The notes below the pieces were generated by a model that had not been told where the DNA came from, did not search any database, and saw only the letters and a list, made by a program, of their open reading frames with translations. This document shows positions 53,426 through 61,701 of a stretch of DNA of 64,000 nt, in pieces. Where the stretch lies: contig CAWAJU010000012.1 of NCBI GenBank assembly GCA_963782495.1, positions 124,001 through 188,000 on the forward strand, given 5' to 3'. The stretch's first letter is position 1; each line of letters opens with the position of its first letter. Both the position numbers and the translations under genes were made by a program. Source of the DNA: DASQBT01 sp963782495. Lineage in GTDB: Bacteria > Pseudomonadota > Gammaproteobacteria > Burkholderiales > Thiobacillaceae.

Positions 53426-54313
53426 CTACTGTTCCAGGTTGAAGCGGGCGACTTTGACGTCGATATAGGGCGTCAGGTCGAGCGGGCGGCCATTATAGGT
53501 CATGCGCACCTGGGCCGCGTTGCCGATGATAAAGCTGAACGGCGGCGTGCCGGTGAGTGTCACGCTGCTGCCCGCGGGATTGAGCTTGTGCAGCAGAACC
53601 CGACCGCTATCTTCGTTGATTTCCACCCAGGCATCACCTTCGAAATCCAGCCTGATCGTTCCGCGCGTTGCCGGTGCCGCCTGGTCACTTTGATCTTCTT
53701 GGTCCGCCTGGTCCGAATTGTCAGGCGGCGCTGGCGCCGCCTTGGGCGCTGGAGCTGGTGCAGGCAGGGCAGCAGCCGATGGCTCTGGTTCCGGCGCCGA
53801 AACTGCTGCCGGGGCCGGCGCCTGAAGTTGAGGCGGCGCCGCCACAGCCGGCGCGGGCGCTGGGACGGATGGCGTTACGGGCTCCGCGATGGGGCGCACC
53901 GGGACGATGTTGGCCTGAAGCGGTTCCTCGCCGCTGTTCAGCCACAAATACAGTCCCACCGGAATGGCGATCAGCATCACCAGCGTGCCCATGGCCCCCA
54001 ATACCCAGGGCGAGGTCAGCAGGGAACTGGGCGCCTCCAGCGGCACATGTTCGACGACGTGCGCCTCTTCCATACCGGTCGTCGCCATACGCGACACCAG
54101 AGCCTCCGCATCCAGCCCCAGGATGCGGGCGTAGTTGCGCACAAAGCCGCGGGCAAATACCGGCGGACCCAGCTCAGGAAAATCATCGGTTTCCATGGCA
54201 GTCAGCTGCCTGACCATCAGGCGCAGGCGGCCAGCGGCCTGCTCCAGGCTCAATCCCTGGGCCTCGCGCGCAGCCTTTAGCGTGGCGCCGATGGTTGGGA
54301 CTTCTTCACTCAT
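53426..54313 (-). CDS. rodZ: cytoskeleton protein RodZ-like
   Basis: RodZ (295 aa) links MreB to the cell-wall elongation machinery. The cytoplasmic HTH_25 domain (IGATLKAAREAQGLSLEQAA, RQLTAMETDDF) is followed by a membrane segment near residue 110 (WVLGAMGTLVMLIAIPVGLY). A Pro/Ala-rich linker and the C-terminal DUF4115 domain (LDFEGDAWVEINEDSGRVLL) complete it. It is coupled to pilW by a four-base overlap and lies in the rlmN-pilW-rodZ-ispG order. Confidence 0.92.
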   Translation of the reverse strand: MSEEVPTIGATLKAAREAQGLSLEQAAGRLRLMVRQLTAMETDDFPELGPPVFARGFVRNYARILGLDAEALVSRMATTGMEEAHVVEHVPLEAPSSLLTSPWVLGAMGTLVMLIAIPVGLYLWLNSGEEPLQANIVPVRPIAEPVTPSVPAPAPAVAAPPQLQAPAPAAVSAPEPEPSAAALPAPAPAPKAAPAPPDNSDQADQEDQSDQAAPATRGTIRLDFEGDAWVEINEDSGRVLLHKLNPAGSSVTLTGTPPFSFIIGNAAQVRMTYNGRPLDLTPYIDVKVARFNLEQ

Positions 54314-55107
54314 TCGAAATGCCCCGAAGTCATCAAGTCATCTTCCTTGGAGTCCGGAAAGCGCTTGTGCAACTGCGTGGCGTAAGCCGTTTCCTGCTCC
54401 TTGCTGCCGCGCTTGCGCTCCAGCCGTACCCCCAGCCAGAGACTTTCCGCTGTGGCTGGCGCCACCTCGTGATAGTGGCTCAGTACCCGCTCCGCGTCAT
54501 TCAGCTTGCCTTGACGAAAATACAGGCGTGCGAGGCTCAAGGTGGCGAGGGGATAATCCGGCGACAGTTTCAGTGACTTCTTGAAGCTCGCCTCGGCCTT
54601 GGCCAGATCGCCCTGCTTTTCGGTGCACAGGCCGGTATTGGCCAGAGCCTGTTCCGGTGTCGCATAAAGGGGATTGCGCAGCGCATCTGTAAACTGCGCG
54701 AGGGCCTCGTCATAGCGCCCCCGGGTGCACAGGAACCAGCCGTAGTTGTTGTGGGATTCCGAATCGGCACGATCCAACTCTACGGCCTTGCGGAAATTTT
54801 CCTCTGCCAGTTGATCCTCTGCCAGTTCCATGTAGATCAGACCCAGCACGTTGTAGGCCGGACCGTAGCGGTTGTCCGCGTAAATCGCCTTGCGCACCTG
54901 GTCCAGTGCAACCTTGAACTGCCCACGCTGGAAGTAAGCCGCCGCCAGGTCGGTAAACGTCCTGGCGTGCCGGGCCGCATCCGATATCTGGCTGGTGCCT
55001 TGTTCCGCAGGCGAAGATGCCCCTTCATTCCTGGCCTGCATGTTCTCGCAGGCGCTCAGTCCCAGCGCCAGACAAAGAATCAACGCCGATGTTCCGTTCC
55101 GCCTCAT
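54310..55107 (-). CDS. pilW: type IV pilus assembly lipoprotein PilW/PilF
   Basis: PilW (PilF in Pseudomonas; 265 aa) is the outer-membrane TPR lipoprotein that helps the PilQ secretin assemble. The lipobox LGLSACENM is at residues 16-24. TPR units are LAAAYFQRGQFKVALDQVRK, YNVLGLIYMELAEDQLAEEN, YNNYGW-like SHNNYGWFLCTRGRYDEAL and YPLATLSLARLYFRQGKL. It overlaps rlmN and rodZ by four bases each. Confidence 0.9.
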   Translation of the reverse strand: MRRNGTSALILCLALGLSACENMQARNEGASSPAEQGTSQISDAARHARTFTDLAAAYFQRGQFKVALDQVRKAIYADNRYGPAYNVLGLIYMELAEDQLAEENFRKAVELDRADSESHNNYGWFLCTRGRYDEALAQFTDALRNPLYATPEQALANTGLCTEKQGDLAKAEASFKKSLKLSPDYPLATLSLARLYFRQGKLNDAERVLSHYHEVAPATAESLWLGVRLERKRGSKEQETAYATQLHKRFPDSKEDDLMTSGHFE

Positions 55108-56246
55108 GCCGCCGCCTCGTTCTTGTTGATCCGCTTCATCACCCGGCCAGTCTTGTCGGCCACCTGGCCGGCCAGTTGGCCGCAGGCGGCGTCGATGTCA
55201 TCGCCGCGCGTCTTGCGCGTGGTTACGACGTATCCAGCCTGCTGAACAACATTGCGAAATACCCGCTGCGATTCCGCACTGCTTGTCATGTAGCCCGAAT
55301 CGGTGAACGGGTTGAACGGAATCAGGTTGAACTTGCACGGCACCTGCCGCGCCAGCACGGCCAGCTGTCGCGCGTGCTCCGGCTTGTCATTCACACCCGC
55401 CAGCATCACATATTCAAAGGTGATGAAATCGCGCGGCGCAACCGCGAGATAGCGACGGCACGCAGCCATCAGTTCCTTGAGCGGATATTTCCGGTTGATC
55501 GGCACGATCTGATCGCGCAGCGCATCACTGGGTGCATGCAGAGATACGGCGAGCGCTACCGGACAGCGCTCACCCAATCGGTCCATGGCCGGCACCAGAC
55601 CAGAAGTGGACACCGTCACGCGGCGGCGCGACAGGCCGTAGGCGTGGTCATCGAGCATGATATCGAGCGCAGTCACCACATTGTCGAAATTGGCCAGCGG
55701 CTCGCCCATCCCCATCATCACGATGTTTGTGACCGGACGCTCGCCGTAACCGGCCTTCTTCAATTCCCGGCTGGCATGCCACACCTGCCCGATGATCTCG
55801 GCCACCGTCAGGTTGCGGTTGAAACCCTGTCGTCCGGTGGAGCAGAAGGTGCACTCCAGCGCGCAACCCACTTGCGACGAGACGCACAATGTCCCGCGGT
55901 AACGCGGGCTGTCGTCGTCGGCATCGTCGCCCTCACCGCTGGAAGGGACACCTTCGGGAATGAACACCGTCTCAATTCCGTTGCCCACCCCAACCTCGAA
56001 CAACCATTTGCGCGTGCCGTCGGCGGAAACCTTGTCGGCCTTGACTGCCGGAGCGCGCACCTCAGCCAGCTGCATCAGGTTCTCGCGCAGGCTCTTGGCC
56101 AGGTCCGTCATCCGCACGAAGTCGCTTTCCCCCTGCTGGTGAATCCAGCGGAATACCTGTCTGGCGCGAAACGGCTTCTCACCGAGTTCGGTGAACCATG
56201 CCGTCAGGCCGGGGAGATCGAAATCGAGCAGATTGACCAAGTTCAT
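55104..56246 (-). CDS. rlmN: dual-specificity rRNA/tRNA methyltransferase RlmN
   Basis: RlmN (380 aa) is a radical-SAM enzyme that adds C2-methyl to A2503 of 23S rRNA and A37 of some tRNAs. The radical SAM motif is CALECTFCSTGRQGFNRN near residue 120. GMGEPLANFDNVV and NPFTDSGYMTSSAESQRVF are family marks. TTRKTRGDDIDAACGQLAG near the C-terminus holds the mono-methylated catalytic Cys. It is followed directly by pilW. Confidence 0.96.
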   Translation of the reverse strand: MNLVNLLDFDLPGLTAWFTELGEKPFRARQVFRWIHQQGESDFVRMTDLAKSLRENLMQLAEVRAPAVKADKVSADGTRKWLFEVGVGNGIETVFIPEGVPSSGEGDDADDDSPRYRGTLCVSSQVGCALECTFCSTGRQGFNRNLTVAEIIGQVWHASRELKKAGYGERPVTNIVMMGMGEPLANFDNVVTALDIMLDDHAYGLSRRRVTVSTSGLVPAMDRLGERCPVALAVSLHAPSDALRDQIVPINRKYPLKELMAACRRYLAVAPRDFITFEYVMLAGVNDKPEHARQLAVLARQVPCKFNLIPFNPFTDSGYMTSSAESQRVFRNVVQQAGYVVTTRKTRGDDIDAACGQLAGQVADKTGRVMKRINKNEAAA

Positions 56247-56309
56247 CCTAAGTGGCTGTCCTTTCGCGGTGCAGCTTAAGCAATCCAGAAATTCCGTACC
56301 TGCCTGCCT

Positions 56310-56346
56310 GACTGGATCGCCAAGGCCTGCGGCCTCGCGATGACGG
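56310..56346. repeat. REP-like palindrome
   Basis: GACTGGATCGCCAAGGCCTG, then CGGCCTCGCGATGACGG, is a member of the same family (TGGATCGC / GCGATGAC) in the 113-base gap between rlmN and ndk. Confidence 0.5.
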
Positions 56347-56359
56347 CGACATCAAATTC

Positions 56360-56785
56360 CTATCGCGGGCAAAGCTCGGTCGAAGCGAAGAAATAGGCAA
56401 TTTCCACTGCCGCGGTTTCCTGCGCGTCGGATCCGTGCACTGCATTGGCATCCACGCTTTGGGCGAAATCGGCGCGTATGGTTCCCGCCTCGGCCTTCTT
56501 CGGGTCGGTCGCGCCCATCAATTCGCGGTTCTTTCCAATCGCGCTCTCACCTTCCAGCACCTGGATCATCACCGGGCCGGAAATCATGAACTCAACCAGA
56601 TCCTTGTAAAAGGGACGTTCACGGTGCACCGCATAGAATCCTTCGGCTTCGCGGCGCGACAGGTGCTTCATTTTGGCCGCCACCACCTTCAGACCATTGG
56701 TCTCGAAACGTGAATAAATCTTGCCAATCACGTTCTTGCCCACGGCATCGGGTTTGATGATGGAAAGGGTGCGCTCAATCGCCAT
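56360..56785 (-). CDS. ndk: nucleoside diphosphate kinase
   Basis: Ndk (141 aa) transfers phosphate from ATP to NDPs through a phospho-His. AIERTLSIIKPDAVGKNVIG opens the protein. The active His is in QSVDANAVHGSDAQETA. Length is exactly typical. It is the promoter-proximal gene of the ndk-rlmN-pilW-rodZ-ispG cluster, divergent from the cold-shock gene. Confidence 0.97.
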   Translation of the reverse strand: MAIERTLSIIKPDAVGKNVIGKIYSRFETNGLKVVAAKMKHLSRREAEGFYAVHRERPFYKDLVEFMISGPVMIQVLEGESAIGKNRELMGATDPKKAEAGTIRADFAQSVDANAVHGSDAQETAAVEIAYFFASTELCPR

Positions 56786-57069
56786 GCTTCACTCCAGATA
56801 GTTGCAAAAAGGGGTTATAAATTAGCCGGTTATTATAACCTGCCTGCATTCCCGCTGTCTTGGCCGCGCCATGGGTTTGGTGTTGCGAGCCGGGCCACCC
56901 TCAGCAAAACCGCAATATTGAATAATGCTTGGTGTTTTGCGCAAACCCATGTAATCTCCTGCCCATCTGTGGGATTCAAGTAGTAATGCGGCACTTGGTT
57001 GACGATCTTTTCCTTGATTTCGATAGATTGGGCATGTGCCCTGATTCAATTCTTTTGTAAGGAAAATTA

Positions 57070-57273
57070 ATGCAGCAAGGTATTGTAAAGTGGTTCAATG
57101 ACGCCAAGGGTTTCGGATTCATTACTCCCGACGGCGGCGGCGAAGATCTCTTCGCACATTTCTCCGAAATCCGTTCCACCGGTTTCAAGTCCCTGAAGGA
57201 AAACCAGCGCGTCAGCTTTGAAGTGACCACCGGCCCCAAGGGCAAGCAAGCGGCGAACATTCAAATCGTCTAA
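57070..57273 (+). CDS. cold-shock protein (CspA family)
   Basis: This 67-aa single-domain OB-fold protein binds RNA and single-stranded DNA. RNP1 KGFGFITP and RNP2 DLFAHFS are present after GIVKWFNDA. AAGGA lies seven bases before the ATG. A possible -35 (TTGACG at 56999) lies upstream with only a weak -10. An intrinsic terminator follows by 22 bases. The paralogue name cannot be chosen from the sequence. Confidence 0.96.
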   Translation: MQQGIVKWFNDAKGFGFITPDGGGEDLFAHFSEIRSTGFKSLKENQRVSFEVTTGPKGKQAANIQIV

Positions 57274-57295
57274 GCGATCCCACTGCTTGAACAAG

Positions 57296-57321
57296 AACCC
57301 CGGCCCGCCGGGGTTTTTTTA
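57296..57321 (+). terminator. rho-independent terminator of the cold-shock gene
   Basis: AACCCCGGC and GCCGGGGTT form a perfect stem with a CC loop (functionally CCCCGG / CCGGGG with a four-base loop). A run of seven T follows. Confidence 0.9.
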
Positions 57322-57434
57322 TGCACCGCTTCATTGAACCGCGCACTCTCCCACTGTGAAGGTGAGCCGGGCACGCTTGCAATGGCGGCACACTCAATTG
57401 CTATACTTTGCGCACTGTCCCGCTTCAGAGATCT

Positions 57435-58400
57435 ATGGAACTTCCCTTAGGCACCCTTCAGGACAGCATTGCCCGCCAACGCGAAGCGTTGAAAGTCATG
57501 CTGCAAGAAACGCTGAGTCAGACCGCGCTGGCCTGCAGCCGGGTCTGGGATGACCGCGCCGGGCTGGATGCGGCGCTGACGCGAGCGCTTGAGCAGATGC
57601 CTTCCTGCAAGTACATGTACGCCCTGGACACCAATGCCATCCAGGTGAGCGGCAATGTCAGCCGCGACGGCCTGATCGAATCCGAGTATGGGCGCGATCG
57701 TGCCGACCGCCCCTACATGCGCGAACGGGTGCCGAGCGCCGGCTTCCTGCTCTCCCCGGCTTACATCAGCATGCGTGCCCGACGCCCGTCGCTTACCGCC
57801 ATCCAATTGGTGCGCGATGCCGGCGGACGTGCGCTCGGCTTTGTCGGCGCCGACTTCGATCTGCGCGACCTGCCCATTACCGGAGAACTGTACGAGGAGC
57901 CCAAGTACTGGCGCCAGATCAGGGGCGACCCGGCGATTCGCGGCACCGTGTTCCACCAGACCCGCAGCGACAGCCTGATGGACCAGAACCTCGACACCGT
58001 GCTCGGCGTGGTCGAGGAGTTGATGACCGAACGCGGCGTGTTCCACGTCATGCTGCATTTTTCCAGCAGCCGGGCGGTGATCTGGCTGTTCGACGATCCC
58101 TACCGCTATCGCCTGCTCGACATCGATGCCCTGATCCACCCCGACACATGTCTCGCCTACCGCAAACAAGCTTATCCTGCCGACGCCGTCGTCCCCAGTG
58201 AGCAGATCCATGCGGTGCTTGAAGGCCTGCGCGCCCTGCGCTATCTGGACGAAATGTTCTACCTGCGCAGCGGCACCCTCAACATCTTCAATGGCGTGAT
58301 CGGCCTCACCTTCTCCTGCGATGGCTCACACTATCTTCCGTGGGACGAATTCCTCAGCAAAGGCTGCAACTTCTGGGCAAGCGGGACGGCGCTGGTTTGA
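57435..58400 (+). CDS. cache (PDC) sensor-like protein of unknown function
   Basis: This 321-aa protein has no obvious membrane segment. ALTRALEQMPSCKYMYALDT, the DRADRPYMRERVPSAGFLLS segment and ALGFVGADFDLRDLP look like a cache/PDC ligand-binding fold, as found alone in proteins of c-di-GMP or chemotaxis pathways. The C-terminal half (from about residue 200) is not recognised. Start ATG 57435 is chosen; a TTG nine codons upstream is possible. It stands alone between the cold-shock gene and ppdK. Confidence 0.7.
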   Translation: MELPLGTLQDSIARQREALKVMLQETLSQTALACSRVWDDRAGLDAALTRALEQMPSCKYMYALDTNAIQVSGNVSRDGLIESEYGRDRADRPYMRERVPSAGFLLSPAYISMRARRPSLTAIQLVRDAGGRALGFVGADFDLRDLPITGELYEEPKYWRQIRGDPAIRGTVFHQTRSDSLMDQNLDTVLGVVEELMTERGVFHVMLHFSSSRAVIWLFDDPYRYRLLDIDALIHPDTCLAYRKQAYPADAVVPSEQIHAVLEGLRALRYLDEMFYLRSGTLNIFNGVIGLTFSCDGSHYLPWDEFLSKGCNFWASGTALV

Positions 58401-58594
58401 GCCGGGCGTATTTCCAGACAGAAGTTTCGGTCCAGCCATTAATGCATCATCACAGTCCACATGAAACCACGGCGCGCTTGCCATGATGGCCAGGCCGGTT
58501 TTGGGGTACATCGACTGACGGACTTCGACGGCTTCAGCTGCGTCGAGCGTGTGCCGTTCAGCGGCATGATTTTGTTCTGACCAAGGAGACAGCA

Positions 58595-61360
58595 TTGAAC
58601 AGCAAGTGGGTATACGCTTTTATCGAAGGTGACGGCAAGAACAAGAAACTGCTCGGCGGCAAGGGTGCGAACCTGTGCGAGATGACCCAGATCGGCTTGA
58701 ACGTGCCGCCGGGCTTCGTCATCACCACCGAGGCCTGCCTGGCCTACCTGGACGATCCGGAACACAGGCTGCCCCTGGGCGTGCTCGACCAGGTCCACCG
58801 CCACATGGCAGAGGTGGAGCGTGCCTCGGGCAAGACCTTCGGCGGCCGCGACAACCCCCTGCTGGTCTCGGTGCGTTCCGGGTCGGCCATCTCAATGCCG
58901 GGCATGATGGACACCATCCTCAACCTGGGCCTCAACCCCGACACCCTGCAGGGCCTCATCGCCCAAACCGGCAATGAGCGCTTCGGCTACGACGCCTACC
59001 GGCGCTTCATCCAGCTGTTCGGCAAAGTCGCACTGGGCGTGCCCGAGGAAGAGTTCGACAACGAGTTCAATGCGGTCAAGGCAGATGCCGGCGTCAAACA
59101 CGACGTGGGACTGTCCGCCGCCCATCTGGCCGACATCGCGGAGCGCTTCCTCAAGGTCGTGGAGCGGGTCACTGGCAAGCCGTTTCCCGCCGACCCCTAC
59201 GCGCAGCTGGAAATCGCCATCAAGGCGGTGTTCAACTCCTGGGGCGGCAAACGCGCGGTGGATTACCGCCGCGAGTTCAAGATCACCCCGGAGATGGCCA
59301 ACGGCACGGCGGTCAACGTGGTGGCCATGGTGTTCGGCAACATGGGCGACGACTCGGCCACCGGCGTGGGCTTCACCCGCGACCCCGGTACCGGCGAGAA
59401 CGTCATGTTCGGCGAGTACCTCACCAACGCGCAGGGCGAGGACGTGGTGGCCGGCATCCGTACGCCCAAGCCGGTCGCCGAACTGGAAAAGGAAATGCCC
59501 GACCTGTACCGGCAACTGGTGGAACTCAGGAACCAGCTGGAATCGCACTACAAGGAAGTGCAGGACTACGAGTACACCATCGAACGAGGCACCCTGTACT
59601 GCCTGCAGACCCGCAACGGCAAGATGAACGCCACCGCCCTGGTGCGCACCTCGGTGGAGATGGTCAACGATGGCCTGATCGACCAGACCCGGGCGCTGCT
59701 GCGCATCCAGCCGGAATTGCTGGAACAGCTGCTGTTCCCGCGCCTGGACCCGAAGACCAAGGCCAAGCCTGTCGCCAGGGGCCTGCCCGCCTCGCCAGGC
59801 GCGGCCTCCGGGATTGCGGTGTTCGACGCGGACCGCGCCGAGAAGATGGGCCGCGCCGGAGAAAAGGTGATCCTGGTGCGCGAGGAAACCAAGCCGGAGG
59901 ACATCCATGGCTTCTTTGCCAGCCAGGGCATCCTCACCAGCCGGGGCGGCAAGACCTCGCACGCTGCCGTGGTGGCCCGTGGCATGGGCAAGCCCTGCGT
60001 GGCCGGCGCCGAGGGCATTCACGTGGACGTGCACACCCGCCAGGCGATCGTCGGCGACCAGGTGTTTGGTGAGGGCGCGCTCATCACCATCGACGGCACC
60101 ACCGGCAACGTCTACCTGGGCGAGGTGCCCATGATCGAGGCGGACTTCTCGTCCGAGCTGGCCACCCTGTTGTCGTGGGCCGACGGCATGGCCAAGCTGA
60201 AAGTCATGGCCAACGCGGACACCCCGCATGACGCCGAACGCGCCCTCAAATTCGGCGCCATGGGCATCGGCCTGTGCCGCACCGAGCGCATGTTCAACGC
60301 CGTCGAACGCCTGCCTATCGTGGTTGAAATGATCGTCGCCGAGACCGCGGCCGACCGCCAGGTGGCGCTCAACAAGCTGCTGCCGATTCAACGCGAGGAC
60401 TTCGCCGGCATCTTCAAGGTCATGGCGCCGCGTCCGGTCACCATCCGCCTGCTGGATCCGCCCATCCATGAATTCCTGCCCACCGCCGACCAGCTGGTCG
60501 ACGAGCTGGACCAGCTGCAAACCCTGCGCGACACGGTGCGCGGCATGCAGGTGCTGCACGACGCGGTGGATTTCATCTACCGCACCCGCGACGTCCACCC
60601 CCACGTGCAGCTGCCCGCCGACCCGGCCCTGGTGGACGAGGCCATCATGAAGAAGGGAGCCATGCTCAAGAAGGTGCGGGCGCTGTTCGAGGTCAACCCC
60701 ATGCTGGGCCACCGCGGCGTGCGCCTGGGCCTGACCTTCCCCGAAATCTACGCGATGCAGATCCGCGCCATCCTGGAGGCCGCCGCCGAATGCCAGAAGG
60801 CCGGCATCGAGGTGCATCCCGAAATCATGGTGCCGCAGGTGTGCACCGCCCAGGAACTCAAGCGGGTGAAATCCTGGGTGGAGGACATCCGCACCGACGT
60901 GGAGGCGGCCTATGGCGTCAAGCTCGACTTCAAGTTCGGCTCCATGCTGGAAGTGGTGCGCGCCTGCATGCGCGCGGAGAACCTGGCCGAGGAGGCGGAG
61001 TTCTTTTCCTTCGGCACCAATGACCTGACCCAGGCCACTTTCTCCTTCTCGCGCGAAGATGCCGAGAACAAGTTCCTGCCCATGTACAACCAGAGCCGGA
61101 TCCTGCAGGACAATCCCTTCGAAGTGTTGGACGTAAAGGGCGTGGGCAAGCTCATGCAACTGGCGCTGGACTGGGGACGCGGCACCCGGCCGGACATGAA
61201 GGTGGGCATTTGCGGCGAGCACGGCGGCCACCCGGCCTCGATCCGCTTCTGCCACCAGATCAAGCTGAGCTACGTGTCCTGCTCCGGCCCGCGCGTGCCC
61301 ATCGCCCGCCTGGCCGCCGCCCAGGCCGCCATCAGCGAGGCGGGCACTCAGCCGTCATAA
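58595..61360 (+). CDS. ppdK: pyruvate, phosphate dikinase
   Basis: PPDK (921 aa) interconverts pyruvate, ATP and Pi with PEP, AMP and PPi. The ATP-grasp N-terminal domain (LLGGKGANLCEMTQIGLNVP) leads to the swivelling phosphohistidine domain with GILTSRGGKTSHAAVVARGM (catalytic His), then the TIM-barrel PEP/pyruvate domain ending in MKVGICGEHGGHPAS with the catalytic Cys. The regulatory Thr next to the His is kept (TSH). It starts with TTG after AAGGAG. Slightly longer than the usual 870-900 aa. Confidence 0.96.
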   Translation: MNSKWVYAFIEGDGKNKKLLGGKGANLCEMTQIGLNVPPGFVITTEACLAYLDDPEHRLPLGVLDQVHRHMAEVERASGKTFGGRDNPLLVSVRSGSAISMPGMMDTILNLGLNPDTLQGLIAQTGNERFGYDAYRRFIQLFGKVALGVPEEEFDNEFNAVKADAGVKHDVGLSAAHLADIAERFLKVVERVTGKPFPADPYAQLEIAIKAVFNSWGGKRAVDYRREFKITPEMANGTAVNVVAMVFGNMGDDSATGVGFTRDPGTGENVMFGEYLTNAQGEDVVAGIRTPKPVAELEKEMPDLYRQLVELRNQLESHYKEVQDYEYTIERGTLYCLQTRNGKMNATALVRTSVEMVNDGLIDQTRALLRIQPELLEQLLFPRLDPKTKAKPVARGLPASPGAASGIAVFDADRAEKMGRAGEKVILVREETKPEDIHGFFASQGILTSRGGKTSHAAVVARGMGKPCVAGAEGIHVDVHTRQAIVGDQVFGEGALITIDGTTGNVYLGEVPMIEADFSSELATLLSWADGMAKLKVMANADTPHDAERALKFGAMGIGLCRTERMFNAVERLPIVVEMIVAETAADRQVALNKLLPIQREDFAGIFKVMAPRPVTIRLLDPPIHEFLPTADQLVDELDQLQTLRDTVRGMQVLHDAVDFIYRTRDVHPHVQLPADPALVDEAIMKKGAMLKKVRALFEVNPMLGHRGVRLGLTFPEIYAMQIRAILEAAAECQKAGIEVHPEIMVPQVCTAQELKRVKSWVEDIRTDVEAAYGVKLDFKFGSMLEVVRACMRAENLAEEAEFFSFGTNDLTQATFSFSREDAENKFLPMYNQSRILQDNPFEVLDVKGVGKLMQLALDWGRGTRPDMKVGICGEHGGHPASIRFCHQIKLSYVSCSGPRVPIARLAAAQAAISEAGTQPS

Positions 61361-61701
61361 GCGCTGACAGAGCCTCCCGTCACCGTGAGTAATGCGGTGG
61401 CGGAGCACTCAAGTCAAACCAAGCCTGGCTTTGCGACTCCCAGAACTGGATCGCCACGGTTGCCGCGCTGCGCTCGCAATGACGTTCCGTCGGCCTCGCG
61501 ATGACAGGACCCGTCATTGCGAGGAGGCGTAGCCGACGCGGCAATCCAGTCAAGACCATGCCCAGCCTCATGACCCCACTCCCGCCCATCCGCGCTATGC
61601 TGAGAGCGCCGCAGCCCTGAACGCCGACGCGGGATAGCCCGCATCGGACTCAAGCGCTGCGGCCACCCTACCTCACCTTCCCAACGGGAGAAGGCGAACC
61701 G
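61361..61701. other. ppdK-kef intergenic region (REP-rich, no gene)
   Basis: I see no supportable gene in these 341 bases. They hold REP-family sequence at 61445-61551 and a run of GC-rich palindromes (CCGCATCGGACTCAAGCGCTGCGG near 61640) before the kef start. No clear terminator for ppdK with a T tract is seen. Confidence 0.5.
61445..61551. repeat. REP-like cluster with inverted copies
   Basis: One copy (ACTGGATCGCCACGGTTGCC ... CTCGCAATGACG, 61445-61484) is followed by a half copy (GGCCTCGCGATGAC, 61491-61505) and an inverted copy (GTCATTGCGAGGAGGCGTAG ... GGCAATCCAGT, 61513-61550). This is a BIME-like layout of the family seen at 37991, 47413 and 56310. Confidence 0.6.

Noticed and set aside
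52109..54280. 723-codon plus-strand open frame
   Set aside because: It lies opposite ispG and rodZ, both with clear family motifs. In GC-rich genes the antisense frame is often open; composition is His/Arg-rich with no domain.
58892..61255. 787-codon minus-strand open frame
   Set aside because: It is the antisense of ppdK, which has complete catalytic motifs; the antisense product shows no known pattern.
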